The notes beneath the pieces were generated by a model, which worked only from the letters and a program-made list of their open reading frames with translations, did no database searches and was not told the origin of the DNA. A stretch of 64,000 nucleotides of DNA from Sinorhizobium sp. RAC02. Its GTDB lineage: Bacteria > Pseudomonadota > Alphaproteobacteria > Rhizobiales > Rhizobiaceae. The stretch lies in contig NZ_CP016450.1 in the NCBI RefSeq assembly GCF_001713395.1, positions 3,502,501 through 3,566,500 of the forward strand, given 5' to 3'. Every line of letters starts with the position of its first letter. The first letter of the stretch is position 1. Of the stretch, positions 49,477 to 61,364 are shown piece after piece. Made by a program: the position numbers and the translations under genes.

Positions 49477-50559
49477 TTAGTTCACCGCCGTCACGGTAAA
49501 ACCCTGCTTGCGCAGCAGCTCCACGACACCTTCGGCGCCCGGAAGGTGCAGGCTGCCGACGGCGATGAAGACGTTGCCGTTCGCCAGGATGGGGGCTGCG
49601 CGCTCCGCCATCGTGTGGTTGCGGTCGATGATGATGCGCTGCTCGAAATCGGCATAGGCGGCCTTGTCGTCGTCCGTCTGGGGGGCGGCGGCGCGCATCA
49701 TCGGCATGATCATGCCGGTATCGCCGGCGAGATAGAGCTGGCTCATCGTTTCGATGACGTCCTTCAGCGTGTCGCCGAGCGCCAGCGTCTGGACGAGGCC
49801 TTCCACCTGCGGCTCGATCGGCAGCGAATCGAGGGCGGAAATCTGCTCGATCAGGGTTTCGAGACCCTTCAGCGTCTTGCCATCGGCAAGCGCATCCCTG
49901 GCGAGGCGCTGATCGAGGAAGGCAATGCCGGATGTCTTGCGAGCGACTTCGCAGGCGGGAAGTGCCACGAAGCTCATGATCATCCACGGCTTCATGCGGC
50001 CGACGGCGGCGAGCGACAGGCCGCGGGTCTTGAGGCCCTCCGCCAGCTTGTCCTCACCGTCCTTGTCGAGGAAGTCGGTGATGGATTTGCCATCGGTGAA
50101 CATGGTGAGGTCGGGCCGGGTCATGATCGCCGCGGCCGCCTTCTTCTCGTCGGCGATTTCGTCCGATTCGACGACGATGGTCGTGGCATTGGCATAGGCG
50201 GTGCGTGCGGCCTCCGGCATGGCGAGCACGCGCGGGTCCGTCACATGCATGGTACCGAGCAGCCAGGAGGCGGGCCTGCCATCCTTCTCGATCTTCCAGA
50301 AGATGCCCTTGCCGTTCGGCACGGCGTCCGCCTCGGCACGCAGCTTGGCAAAGCCCGCCGGATCGTCCTTCTCGTATTTCACCAGCAGGTTATCGCCGCC
50401 GCAGACCGGCGGTTCCTGTGCATTGGCGGGAGAGAGCGTCGCCAGAACGACGAGGAAGGAGAGGGCGACCAGCACATGAAGCGCTGCCATCATCCAGAGG
50501 CCGGCATCCGCCAGGCGGTCGGCGATGGCAGTACGGCTTTTCTGAAGCGTGGCGATCAT
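49477..50559 (-). CDS. TraB/GumN-family protein
   Basis: 360 residues. The N-terminus has a long cytoplasmic lead and a hydrophobic helix (about 21-47, ending SPANA) that is either a signal peptide or an anchor. The family motifs are SWLLGTMHVTDPRV (the GTxH signature), a central FLDQRLARDA, and the C-terminal VFIAVGSLHLPGAEGVVELLRKQGF (GxxHL). TraB/GumN proteins are Tiki-like candidate metalloproteases; the conserved His and Glu residues are present. Single gene, divergent from nothing obvious. Confidence 0.9.
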   Translation of the reverse strand: MIATLQKSRTAIADRLADAGLWMMAALHVLVALSFLVVLATLSPANAQEPPVCGGDNLLVKYEKDDPAGFAKLRAEADAVPNGKGIFWKIEKDGRPASWLLGTMHVTDPRVLAMPEAARTAYANATTIVVESDEIADEKKAAAAIMTRPDLTMFTDGKSITDFLDKDGEDKLAEGLKTRGLSLAAVGRMKPWMIMSFVALPACEVARKTSGIAFLDQRLARDALADGKTLKGLETLIEQISALDSLPIEPQVEGLVQTLALGDTLKDVIETMSQLYLAGDTGMIMPMMRAAAPQTDDDKAAYADFEQRIIIDRNHTMAERAAPILANGNVFIAVGSLHLPGAEGVVELLRKQGFTVTAVN

Positions 50560-50622
50560 GGTCGATTCCCTGTCATTTTCGGCGACCCTAGCGGCCTCGC
50601 CCTCATAATCTCTTAACGAACG

Positions 50623-51558
50623 TCAGGCGCGGGGATGGGCGCGGTCGTAGATTTCGAGAAGCCGGGCCGAATCGACGCCGGTATAGACCTGCGTCGTCGA
50701 GAGGCTGGCATGGCCGAGCAGTTCCTGGATGGTGCGCAGGTCCCCGCCGCCGGCAAGAAGGTGTGTGGCGAAGGAATGGCGCAGCGCATGGGGCGTGGCG
50801 CTGTCGGGAAGGCCGAGCGCGCCGCGCATCTTCTGCATCTCGCGCTGGATGATGGCCGGCTGCAACGGCCCGCCGCGCGCGCCGCGAAAGAGCGGCCTGT
50901 CGTCGGACAGCGGGATGGGGCAGAGTTTTATGTAATCCTGAACACCAGTGAGTGCCGGTGCGATCAGCGGCACGATGCGCATCTTGTCGCCCTTGCCGGT
51001 GATGCGCAGCGACGTGGGCTTGCCGGCGAAATCGGCGGGCGTCAGCGACAGCGCCTCGGAGATGCGCAGGCCGCAGCCATAGAGCAATGTCAGCACGGCG
51101 GCGTTGCGCATGCGGATCCACGGTTCGTCGGCCAGTTGCTCATGCGCATCGACGACGGCGATGGCCTGGCGGTCGGACAATGGCTTCGGCAGCGACTTCG
51201 GCTGTTTCGGCGAACGCACGGCGGAGGCGCCAGCGGCATTGGCGAGGCCCTTGCGCTCCAGATGGCGCAGGAACGAGCGCAGGCCGGCGAGGCCACGGCC
51301 AAGCGTGCGGGCACCGGCTCCATCGCGGCGACGGGAGGCGAGAAAACCGCGCAGGTCCGCCGGGCGCAGGTTGTCGATGTCCTTGAGGCGGGCCGGGGCG
51401 GCGAGATGCCCGGTGAGGAAGGCGAGGAACTGGCGGGTGTCGCGCTCGTAGGCGTCGAGCGTGTTGCCGGAGAGCCGTCGCTCGTCGGCAAGTGCTGCCA
51501 GCCAGCCCTGCCGCTCGGCCATCAGCGTCGGGTCGGCGATGATGAGAAGTTCGTTCAT
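50623..51558 (-). CDS. xerC: Site-specific tyrosine recombinase XerC
   Basis: 311 residues from ATG 51558; a TTG nine codons upstream is less likely. It has an N-terminal SAM-like core-binding domain (GWLAALADERRLSGNTLDAY). The C-terminal catalytic set is Arg in CGLRISEAL, His-x-x-Arg in PHALRHSFATH, His in LLGHASLSTTQ and Tyr in QVYTGVD. Length and context near priA fit the housekeeping XerC that resolves chromosome dimers at dif, rather than a phage integrase. No dif-like site is seen here. Confidence 0.92.
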   Translation of the reverse strand: MNELLIIADPTLMAERQGWLAALADERRLSGNTLDAYERDTRQFLAFLTGHLAAPARLKDIDNLRPADLRGFLASRRRDGAGARTLGRGLAGLRSFLRHLERKGLANAAGASAVRSPKQPKSLPKPLSDRQAIAVVDAHEQLADEPWIRMRNAAVLTLLYGCGLRISEALSLTPADFAGKPTSLRITGKGDKMRIVPLIAPALTGVQDYIKLCPIPLSDDRPLFRGARGGPLQPAIIQREMQKMRGALGLPDSATPHALRHSFATHLLAGGGDLRTIQELLGHASLSTTQVYTGVDSARLLEIYDRAHPRA

Positions 51559-51787
51559 GTCCTGCCCCTGGCGCAATTCCGGCAAAATGCTTGAGCGGTC
51601 TTGCGTCGGAATGTGCGCAAAACAAAAATGGGATCGTCGGAGGCGATCCGCCGTTTGCGGCAGGATGGGTGATTTGCGTTAGGGATTTGCTAATGGTCGG
51701 TGCGAGGGCTGGGCAAGTCGGCCTGCCTTCCTCTAGACATGGTGGCTTGTATAGAGAGCGCTATCGTTTCGAATTCGGATCCGTTTC

Positions 51788-52921
51788 ATGCTGCTGCGTT
51801 CCATGTCCGCCGAAAACTACCGCTCGCTGCGCGCAATCCGCATGGATCTCGGGCGGGTGAACCTGTTCGTCGGCGAGAACGGGGCGGGGAAATCCAACCT
51901 CTACCGGTCGCTGCAACTGGTGCAGGCCGCGGTGCGTGGCACATTCGCCCAGGAGATCGCGGCGGAGGGCGGCATGGGCTCGGCGCTCTGGACGGGCAAG
52001 CGGCGGCCGAACGAGCCGGTGCGCATTCGCCTGGAAGCTGAACTGCTCGACGAGGATCGTGCGATCACCTTCCGCTATCGGATCGAAGCGGGGTTGCGAC
52101 CACCGGCAGCCGCCGGCTTCGCCTTCGAGCCGCAGGTCAAGGTCGAGGAATTGTCGATCGAGACCGGTCGCCGGCCGGTGACGATGATGAAGCGGGCGGG
52201 ACCCGGCATCATGGTGCGCAACGAGGCCGGGCGCATGGCCGAACATCCGGAGCAGGCGCTGGCCTCGGAGACCGCCGTGGCATTGCTTGGCGACGCCGGT
52301 CATTATCCGGAGGTCGGGACGTTTCGGCGCGCCGTCTCGCAATGGCGCTTCTTCCACGGTTTTCGCTCTGATCGGGATTCGGCGCTACGCCAACCGTGCC
52401 TTGCCGTCACCGCGCCGCTGCTCGACGAGGACGGGGCGAACATGGCGGCGGTCTTCGCGACGCTGAAGTGGACGCGGGGCGACACGGTCGACCTCGACCG
52501 GGCGGTGGCGGCTGCCTTTGGCGGCGCGCAGCTTTCCGTGCCTGAGCCGGAGGAGTTCGCGTCCTATGGGCTGGTCTTCCCGCAGTTTCCGCAGCGCGTC
52601 TTCCAGCCACGCGAACTTTCCGACGGACAGATCCGCTTCCTGGCGCTGGCGGCGGCACTACTCTCTTATCGCACACCGCCGCTGATCGCGCTCAACGAGC
52701 CGGAGGCAAGCCTGCATCCGGACATGCTGCCGGCGCTGGCCGAAATGATCGCGCGTGCCGCGCAGTCGAGCCAGCTGTGGATCGTCACCCATTCCGAGCG
52801 GCTGGCGCGGGAGGTGGAGACGCGCTGCGGCGTGCGCGCCAAACGTGTCGTGCGCAATGACGGCGCGACCTGGATCGACGGCATGCGGCTGACCGGCGAA
52901 ATGGCGGAGGATGACGAATGA
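51788..52921 (+). CDS. AAA-family ATPase, RecF/OLD-like ATPase core
   Basis: 377 residues. Walker A GENGAGKSNLYRSL (about 32-45), an inserted helical/beta region, then the ABC-type signature region LSDGQIRFLALAAALLS, Walker B LIALNEPEASLHP and the switch His in IVTHSERLA. There is no TOPRIM nuclease domain and no partner nuclease gene nearby. This stand-alone ATPase sits between xerC and priA, so a DNA-maintenance role is possible. The Walker B reads Asn-Glu rather than Asp-Glu, which may change catalysis. Start at ATG 51788 with a weak ribosome site. Confidence 0.85.
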   Translation: MLLRSMSAENYRSLRAIRMDLGRVNLFVGENGAGKSNLYRSLQLVQAAVRGTFAQEIAAEGGMGSALWTGKRRPNEPVRIRLEAELLDEDRAITFRYRIEAGLRPPAAAGFAFEPQVKVEELSIETGRRPVTMMKRAGPGIMVRNEAGRMAEHPEQALASETAVALLGDAGHYPEVGTFRRAVSQWRFFHGFRSDRDSALRQPCLAVTAPLLDEDGANMAAVFATLKWTRGDTVDLDRAVAAAFGGAQLSVPEPEEFASYGLVFPQFPQRVFQPRELSDGQIRFLALAAALLSYRTPPLIALNEPEASLHPDMLPALAEMIARAAQSSQLWIVTHSERLAREVETRCGVRAKRVVRNDGATWIDGMRLTGEMAEDDE

Positions 52922-52982
52922 GCGGGAGGATCGCGATCTTTGCGGTTTTCTTCCCGGCGTGTCGGGGGCATCTTCGCGCCTG

Positions 52983-55187
52983 ATGGACAACGATTCGATC
53001 GACCTTTTCGGGGAAAAACTGTTTCCGCGCACGGTGCCCGTGATGGTGCCGGTGCCCACGCCCGTGCCCTATTCCTACACGGTGCCGGAGGGCATGGCGG
53101 TCGAGCCGGGCTCGATCGTGCAGGTGCCGCTCGGGCCACGGCTGGTGCCGGGTGTGGTCTGGGATGGCGATAACGACGGCAAGTTCGATCCGAAGAAGCT
53201 GCGGCCCATCGAGAAGGTGTTCGATTGCCCGCCACTCTCGAAGGAGATGCGGGATTTTCTCGATTGGGTGTCCGCCTACACGGTGACGCCGCCCGGTCTC
53301 GTCGCCCGCATGGCGTTGCGCGCGCCGGCCGCCTTCGATCCCGAACCGATGATCGAAGGACTGCGCTTTACCGGACACCGGCCGGAGCGGCTGACCAGCG
53401 CGCGTGAGCGCGTGCTGGAAATGGTCGAGGACGGCATTCCGTGGACCCGCTCGGGTCTCGCGCATGCCGCAGGCACGTCGACCAGCGTCGTTGACGGCCT
53501 TGTGAAGCAGGGCACGTTCGAGACCGTGTTCCTGCCGCCGCCGCCTGTCGTGGCGGCACCAGACCCGGACTATGTCGAGCCGCGGCTCGAAGGGCCGCAG
53601 ACGGACAGCGCCGCGGAGCTGGTGGAAAGCGTGCAGGCCGGCGGGTTCAACGTCTCGCTGATCGACGGCATTACCGGGTCGGGCAAGACGGAAGTCTATT
53701 TCGAGGCGATCGCCGAGACCTTGCGGCAGGGCAGGCAGGTGCTGATCCTGCTGCCGGAAATCGCGTTGACCGCGAGTTTCCTGGAGCGGTTCCAGGATCG
53801 TTTCGGTGCCAAGCCGGCCGAATGGCATTCCGACCTCGCCCCGCGCATCCGTGAAAAGGTCTGGCGGCAGGTGACGACGGGAGATGTTCGGGTCGTTGCG
53901 GGCGCGCGGTCGGCGCTGTTCCTGCCGTTCGAGAATCTTGGCCTCGTCATCGTCGATGAGGAGCACGATCCGGCCTACAAGCAGGAGGACCGCGTCTTCT
54001 ACAATGCGCGCGACATGGCGGTGGTCCGGGCGCGCATCGGTGATTTTCCGGCGGTGCTCGTTTCGGCAACGCCGTCCGTCGAAAGCCGTGTTAACAGCGA
54101 TGTCGGGCGGTACAAGAAACTGCACCTGCCGACGCGTTATGGCGATGCTGCCCTTCCCGACCTGCATCTCGTCGACATGCGCCGCCATCCGCCGGCGCGC
54201 GGCGGTTTCCTTTCACCCATCATGCTGCGCGGCATTGCGCGCACCATCGAAAAACAGCAGCAGGTGTTGCTCTTCCTCAATCGGCGCGGTTATGCGCCGC
54301 TGACGCTCTGCCGGGTCTGCGGCCATCGCTTCCAGTGCCCGCAATGCTCCAGCTGGCTGGTGGAACACCGGTTCCGCGGGCAGATCCAGTGCCACCATTG
54401 CGGCTATGCCGAGCGCACGCCGGAAGCCTGCCCGGAATGCGGAACGTTCGATCATCTGGCCGCCTGTGGGCCGGGTGTGGAGCGTATTGCGGAGGAGGTG
54501 GAGAAGCATTTCCCCGAAGCGCGCACCATTGTGCTCTCCTCCGACCTGATGGGCGTGAAGCGGCTGCGGCTGGAGCTGGAGGCGATTGCGCGCGGCGAGG
54601 CGGATATCGTCATCGGCACGCAGCTTGTTGCCAAGGGGCACAACTTTCCGCTGATGTCGCTGGTCGGCGTGGTGGATGCGGATCTCGGGCTTGCCAATGG
54701 CGATCCGCGGGCGGCGGAGCGCACTTTCCAGCTGCTCTCCCAGGTGACGGGGCGTGCGGGGCGCTCCGGCCTGAAGAGCCACGGCCTCATCCAGACCTAC
54801 CAGCCACTTCATCCCGTCATGCAGGCGATCGTTTCCGGTGATGCGCAGGCCTTCTATGACCGCGAGATCGGCGAACGGGAGAAGGCGCTGCTGCCGCCGT
54901 TCGGTCGGCTTGCCTCGGTCATCGTTTCGGCCGACACTCGTATCGAGGCGGAGGCCCATGCGCGGGGGCTGCGCCAGGCGGCACCCCATGTCGACGGCAT
55001 CTCGATCCTGGGGCCGGCCGAGGCGCCGCTGGCGCTCGTGCGCGGCCGGCATCGGTTTCGCCTGCTGGTGCATGGCCGCCGCAACAGCGACATGCAGGCA
55101 TTCCTGCGCACCATGATCGCCAATGGGCCCAAGGAGCGGGCGTCGCTGCAGGTGCAGCTCGACATCGACCCGCAGAGTTTCCTCTGA
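52983..55187 (+). CDS. priA: Primosomal replication-restart helicase PriA
   Basis: 734 residues from ATG 52983; an in-frame ATG at 52911 would add 24 residues and overlap the ATPase gene, but the conserved region begins after MDNDSIDLFG. It has the N-terminal DNA-binding domain (VPVPYSYTVPEG-like), Walker A GITGSGKTEVY near residue 229, and DEEH in VIVDEEHDPAYKQED. Eight zinc-binding cysteines occur in four pairs (CRVCG, CPQCS, CHHCG, CPECG), followed by the helicase C-lobe with VTGRAGRSG. It restarts collapsed replication forks. Confidence 0.95.
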   Translation: MDNDSIDLFGEKLFPRTVPVMVPVPTPVPYSYTVPEGMAVEPGSIVQVPLGPRLVPGVVWDGDNDGKFDPKKLRPIEKVFDCPPLSKEMRDFLDWVSAYTVTPPGLVARMALRAPAAFDPEPMIEGLRFTGHRPERLTSARERVLEMVEDGIPWTRSGLAHAAGTSTSVVDGLVKQGTFETVFLPPPPVVAAPDPDYVEPRLEGPQTDSAAELVESVQAGGFNVSLIDGITGSGKTEVYFEAIAETLRQGRQVLILLPEIALTASFLERFQDRFGAKPAEWHSDLAPRIREKVWRQVTTGDVRVVAGARSALFLPFENLGLVIVDEEHDPAYKQEDRVFYNARDMAVVRARIGDFPAVLVSATPSVESRVNSDVGRYKKLHLPTRYGDAALPDLHLVDMRRHPPARGGFLSPIMLRGIARTIEKQQQVLLFLNRRGYAPLTLCRVCGHRFQCPQCSSWLVEHRFRGQIQCHHCGYAERTPEACPECGTFDHLAACGPGVERIAEEVEKHFPEARTIVLSSDLMGVKRLRLELEAIARGEADIVIGTQLVAKGHNFPLMSLVGVVDADLGLANGDPRAAERTFQLLSQVTGRAGRSGLKSHGLIQTYQPLHPVMQAIVSGDAQAFYDREIGEREKALLPPFGRLASVIVSADTRIEAEAHARGLRQAAPHVDGISILGPAEAPLALVRGRHRFRLLVHGRRNSDMQAFLRTMIANGPKERASLQVQLDIDPQSFL

Positions 55188-55291
55188 GTTGCAGGGTTAA
55201 CAAAGAGTTGTGTGAATTCGGCCGGCTGGCTTCTGCGATTCGCGCGCCTGTGCGATAGAGGGCGGATAAGCACCGACGGAGAAACGCCGAA

Positions 55292-55675
55292 ATGGAATTC
55301 TACATCCCCACCGAGACGGGCGAGTTCCTGGCCTTCTCAGCGGCCATCGCAACGGCCCTGCTGGGGCTGTTCGGCCTGTTCGCGCCGGGAATGGCGCTGA
55401 AACTTGCGGGCCTCCAGCCCCGCGAGACGAGCCGCGAGGGCTTCGCCTTCGTCCGTTCGGCCGGCGGCTTCTATGCGGGGCTGGCGATCGTCGCGCTGCT
55501 GATGGCGCAGAGCTGGATCTATATGGCGATCGGCGGTGGTTTCGCGCTCGCCGCCTTCGGCCGCATCCTGTCGCTGATGTCGGACGGGTCGTTTTCGGCC
55601 AAGAATCTTCTCGTGTTGGTCGTGCAGGCAGTGCTCGCCGCCCTGCCGCTCGGCTATGCTTTCGGCTTTCTCTGA
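55292..55675 (+). CDS. Small membrane protein, DUF4345-like
   Basis: 127 residues, four hydrophobic helices; the segment REGFAFVRSAGGFYAGLAI resembles DUF4345-type proteins (a conserved Arg-Gly helix pair), but the assignment is tentative. A GGAGA site precedes the ATG. It lies between priA and the atp operon and belongs to neither obviously. Function unknown. Confidence 0.75.
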   Translation: MEFYIPTETGEFLAFSAAIATALLGLFGLFAPGMALKLAGLQPRETSREGFAFVRSAGGFYAGLAIVALLMAQSWIYMAIGGGFALAAFGRILSLMSDGSFSAKNLLVLVVQAVLAALPLGYAFGFL

Positions 55676-55937
55676 GCGAAAAAACGACGTTTCCCACCTC
55701 AGTGGCGCCAGAGCATAGTCTGCGCAGTCAACTTTTGCTCCGACTATGGCCGACTTATGGCGCATTCCTGCGCCGCGCGTGTTGCGAGTCCCGGTTTCGT
55801 ATGCTAGACGAACCGCGAAATTCAGAAAAAGCGGGCGCAAGAGCTCGTGGGGACTGAAGATTACCGCAACGATTTCAGTGCGTTAGGACTGTAGCACCGC
55901 TACCGCCCTCCGCTCTGGATGATAAGAAGAGAAGCTT

Positions 55938-56504
55938 GTGCCCGTGGCAGACACATCCCAGCTCGTTTCCGGTGTTGCAGAAAGATACGCGTCTTCGCTT
56001 TTCGACCTCGCGCAGGAAGCCGGTTCGGCTGACAGTGTCGGTGCAGATCTCGCCCGTTTCCAGGCGTTGATCGATGGAAGCGAAGACCTCAAGCGGCTGA
56101 TTCTCAGCCCTGTCTTCTCCGCCGAAGATCAGACCAAGGCCATTGCCGCCGTTGCCGCCAAGGCTGGCATCACGGGTCTCGTCGCAAACTTCCTCAAGGT
56201 GGTTGCGTCAAATCGCCGCCTCTTTGCTATCCCGGGCATGATCAAGGCATACCGCGTCATAGCGGCCCGCGCCCGCGGCGAAATCACGGCCGAAGTCACT
56301 TCGGCCCACGCGCTGACCGCAGCGCAGGAAACAGAATTGAAGGCGGCGCTCAAGGGCGTCACCGGCAAAGACGTGGCGATCGCCGTCACCGTCGACCCGT
56401 CCATTCTCGGTGGTCTGATCGTCAAGGTGGGATCGCGCCAGATCGACACGTCCCTTCGCACCAAACTCTCTACTCTTAAGCTTGCACTGAAAGAGGTCGG
56501 CTGA
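55938..56504 (+). CDS. atpH: ATP synthase F1 delta subunit
   Basis: 188 residues if the GTG at 55938 is used; a second GTG at 55944 is equally possible, as the AAGAAGAGAAG site serves either. The OSCP/delta fold is shown by [19 protein letters not shown] at the start and the C-terminal signature [28 protein letters not shown] end. It links F1 to the Fo stalk. First gene of atpHAGDC, preceded by about 260 bases in which no clear promoter was recognised; the stop overlaps atpA by one base. Confidence 0.95.
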   Translation: MPVADTSQLVSGVAERYASSLFDLAQEAGSADSVGADLARFQALIDGSEDLKRLILSPVFSAEDQTKAIAAVAAKAGITGLVANFLKVVASNRRLFAIPGMIKAYRVIAARARGEITAEVTSAHALTAAQETELKAALKGVTGKDVAIAVTVDPSILGGLIVKVGSRQIDTSLRTKLSTLKLALKEVG

Positions 56505-58033
56505 TGGATATCCGCGCCGCGGAAATTTCCGCAATTCTCAAAGATCAGATCAAAAATTTCGGCAAAGAGGCGGAAGTCTCGGAAGTCGGCCAGGTGCTTT
56601 CCGTCGGTGACGGTATTGCCCGCGTTTACGGCCTCGACAACGTCCAGGCCGGCGAAATGGTGGAATTCCCCGGTGGTATCCGCGGGATGGCGTTGAACCT
56701 CGAAAGCGACAACGTCGGTGTCGTTATTTTCGGTTCGGACCGTGACATCAAGGAAGGCGACACCGTCAAGCGGACTGGCGCCATCGTGGACGTACCGGTT
56801 GGTCCGGAACTGCTCGGCCGCGTCGTCGACGCGCTCGGCAACCCGATCGACGGCAAGGGCCCGATCAATGCCAAGCAGCGCTCGCGCGTTGACGTCAAGG
56901 CTCCGGGCATCATCCCGCGCAAGTCGGTGCATGAGCCGATGTCGACCGGCCTCAAGGCCATCGACGCCCTCATCCCGGTCGGCCGCGGCCAGCGCGAGCT
57001 GGTCATCGGCGACCGCCAGACCGGCAAGACCGCGATCATCCTCGACGCGATCCTGAACCAGAAGGCGATCCACGACAACGGCCCGGACGGCGAGAAGCTG
57101 TACTGCGTCTACGTCGCTATCGGCCAGAAGCGTTCGACCGTCGCCCAGTTCGTGAAGGTTCTCGAAGAGCGTGGCGCTCTCCAGTACTCGATCATCGTTG
57201 CTGCAACCGCCTCCGATCCGGCACCGATGCAGTATCTCGCGCCGTTCGCCGGTTGCGCGATGGGCGAATACTTCCGTGACAACGGCAAGCACGCCCTCAT
57301 CGGTTACGACGACCTTTCCAAGCAGGCCGTTTCCTACCGCCAGATGTCGCTCCTGCTGCGCCGCCCGCCGGGCCGCGAAGCCTATCCGGGCGACGTTTTC
57401 TACCTGCATTCGCGTCTCCTCGAGCGCGCTGCAAAGCTCAACGACGACATGGGCGCTGGCTCGCTGACGGCTCTGCCGGTCATCGAAACCCAGGGTAACG
57501 ACGTTTCGGCGTTCATCCCGACCAACGTGATCTCGATCACCGACGGCCAGATCTTCCTTGAAACGGACCTGTTCTACCAGGGTATCCGCCCGGCCGTTAA
57601 CGTCGGTCTGTCGGTTTCCCGCGTGGGCTCGTCCGCTCAGATCAAGGCGATGAAGCAGGTTGCCGGCTCGATCAAGGGCGAACTCGCCCAGTATCGCGAA
57701 ATGGCAGCCTTCGCCCAGTTCGGCTCGGACCTCGACGCCGCAACGCAGCGCCTGCTGAACCGCGGTGCACGCCTGACCGAACTCCTGAAACAGCCGCAGT
57801 TCTCGCCGCTGAAGACGGAAGAGCAGGTCGTGGTGATCTTCGCTGGCGTCAACGGCTACCTCGACAAGATCGCAGTCAACCAGGTCGGCAAGTTCGAGCA
57901 GGGTGTGCTCGGCTACTTCCGCTCCGAGGGCAAGGCGATCCTCGATGCGATCCGCACCGACAAGGCGATCAGCGACGACACCAAGGGCAAGCTCAAGGCC
58001 GCCCTCGATGCCTTCGCCAAGACCTTCGGCTGA
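56504..58033 (+). CDS. atpA: ATP synthase F1 alpha subunit
   Basis: 509 residues, standard length. It begins with the delta-binding helix [19 protein letters not shown]; the Walker A GDRQTGKT is at 169-176, and the alpha-subunit signature [20 protein letters not shown] is present. It forms the alternating hexamer with AtpD and binds regulatory nucleotide. Coupled to atpH by a one-base overlap. Confidence 0.98.
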   Translation: MDIRAAEISAILKDQIKNFGKEAEVSEVGQVLSVGDGIARVYGLDNVQAGEMVEFPGGIRGMALNLESDNVGVVIFGSDRDIKEGDTVKRTGAIVDVPVGPELLGRVVDALGNPIDGKGPINAKQRSRVDVKAPGIIPRKSVHEPMSTGLKAIDALIPVGRGQRELVIGDRQTGKTAIILDAILNQKAIHDNGPDGEKLYCVYVAIGQKRSTVAQFVKVLEERGALQYSIIVAATASDPAPMQYLAPFAGCAMGEYFRDNGKHALIGYDDLSKQAVSYRQMSLLLRRPPGREAYPGDVFYLHSRLLERAAKLNDDMGAGSLTALPVIETQGNDVSAFIPTNVISITDGQIFLETDLFYQGIRPAVNVGLSVSRVGSSAQIKAMKQVAGSIKGELAQYREMAAFAQFGSDLDAATQRLLNRGARLTELLKQPQFSPLKTEEQVVVIFAGVNGYLDKIAVNQVGKFEQGVLGYFRSEGKAILDAIRTDKAISDDTKGKLKAALDAFAKTFG

Positions 58034-58135
58034 AGCTGACGGTTCCAGCCCTGCGCGCTGATCTGGCGCGCAGGTGTCCCGAACTTAGGATTTGACGCAT
58101 GATCTACCCAGATCATGTCACAGGACGGAAAACGG

Positions 58136-60657
<2,522 letters not shown>

Positions 60658-60665
60658 TGAACTTT

Positions 60666-60693
60666 GGGCGCCCTGAACCGGGCGCCCTATTTT
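60666..60693 (+). terminator. Hairpin between atpD and atpC
   Basis: Perfect 8-bp stem of GGGCGCCC (60666-60673 with 60680-60687), six-base loop, then TATTTT. It looks like a weak terminator or an mRNA processing/stability site within the operon, and could lower atpC output. Confidence 0.55.
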
Positions 60694-60726
60694 CCGGCCG
60701 AATGAAATCAGAAGAAGTGAATGGTC

Positions 60727-61134
60727 ATGGCTGACAGTTTCAACTTTGAACTCGTTTCTCCCGAGCGCCTGCTGGTTTCCGGCAGCGTCAGCTCCGTCGT
60801 CATTCCGGCGACCGAGGGCGAAATGACCGTCATGGCCAACCATGCGCCGACCATGACGACGATCAAGCCGGGTGTCGTCACCGTGACGTTCGCGGATGGC
60901 AAGAAGGACCGCTACGTGGTCTTCGGCGGTTTTGCCGATATCATCCCGACCGGTTGCACGCTGCTGGCCGAATCGGCCGTGCATGTCGATGACATCAAGA
61001 GCGAAGACATCACCCGCCGCATCGAGGCCGCCCGCAAGGAACTCGAACATGCTGCCTCGGACGAGCACAAGTTCGGCGTCGAGACGTACCTTGCCGAGCT
61101 GACCACGCTGAACGGCATCGTAATGCCGGTCTGA
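60727..61134 (+). CDS. atpC: ATP synthase F1 epsilon subunit
   Basis: 135 residues from ATG 60727; an ATG six bases earlier is also possible with the same GAAGAA site. The N-terminal beta barrel pattern FNFELVSPERLLVSGSV and EGEMTVMANHAPTMT, and the C-terminal helical region, are typical. It inhibits ATP hydrolysis and couples rotation. Last gene of the operon, followed by a strong terminator. Confidence 0.97.
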   Translation: MADSFNFELVSPERLLVSGSVSSVVIPATEGEMTVMANHAPTMTTIKPGVVTVTFADGKKDRYVVFGGFADIIPTGCTLLAESAVHVDDIKSEDITRRIEAARKELEHAASDEHKFGVETYLAELTTLNGIVMPV

Positions 61135-61161
61135 TCCCCAAGGGGTGATCGCTTGAAACAG

Positions 61162-61187
61162 AAGCCCGCCTTGGCGGGCTTTTTTGT
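61162..61187 (+). terminator. Strong intrinsic terminator after atpHAGDC
   Basis: 9-bp stem (61162-61170 with 61173-61181) with a tight loop and a run of six or more T, about 28 bases after the atpC stop. Confidence 0.92.
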
Positions 61188-61364
61188 TGTCTGTCAAATG
61201 CGCGGGCCTTGCAGAAGGTCCTCTTTACCTTAACGTCAAGAAGGCACTTTTGCGGGCAAGGTGTCGGCCATGCAATTTGCTGTTTCTTTACGGGGCAGGT
61301 GGAGAGTGGCGTCACATATGCCATGCCCGCCATGACGGTGGGCCAAGCATCAGGACGAGGAATG

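Noticed and set aside
50623..51558. XerC as an integrase of a prophage or genomic island
   Set aside because: Length, motifs and the priA neighbourhood are those of housekeeping XerC; there are no phage genes, tRNA gene or att repeats.
51788..52921. The ATPase as an antiphage defence system
   Set aside because: There is no partner nuclease, TOPRIM domain or other effector next to it; both flanks are core genes.
52911..55187. PriA starting at 52911
   Set aside because: The ribosome site would abut the ATG and the extra residues look unlike the family start; 52983 is preferred, though it also lacks a strong site.
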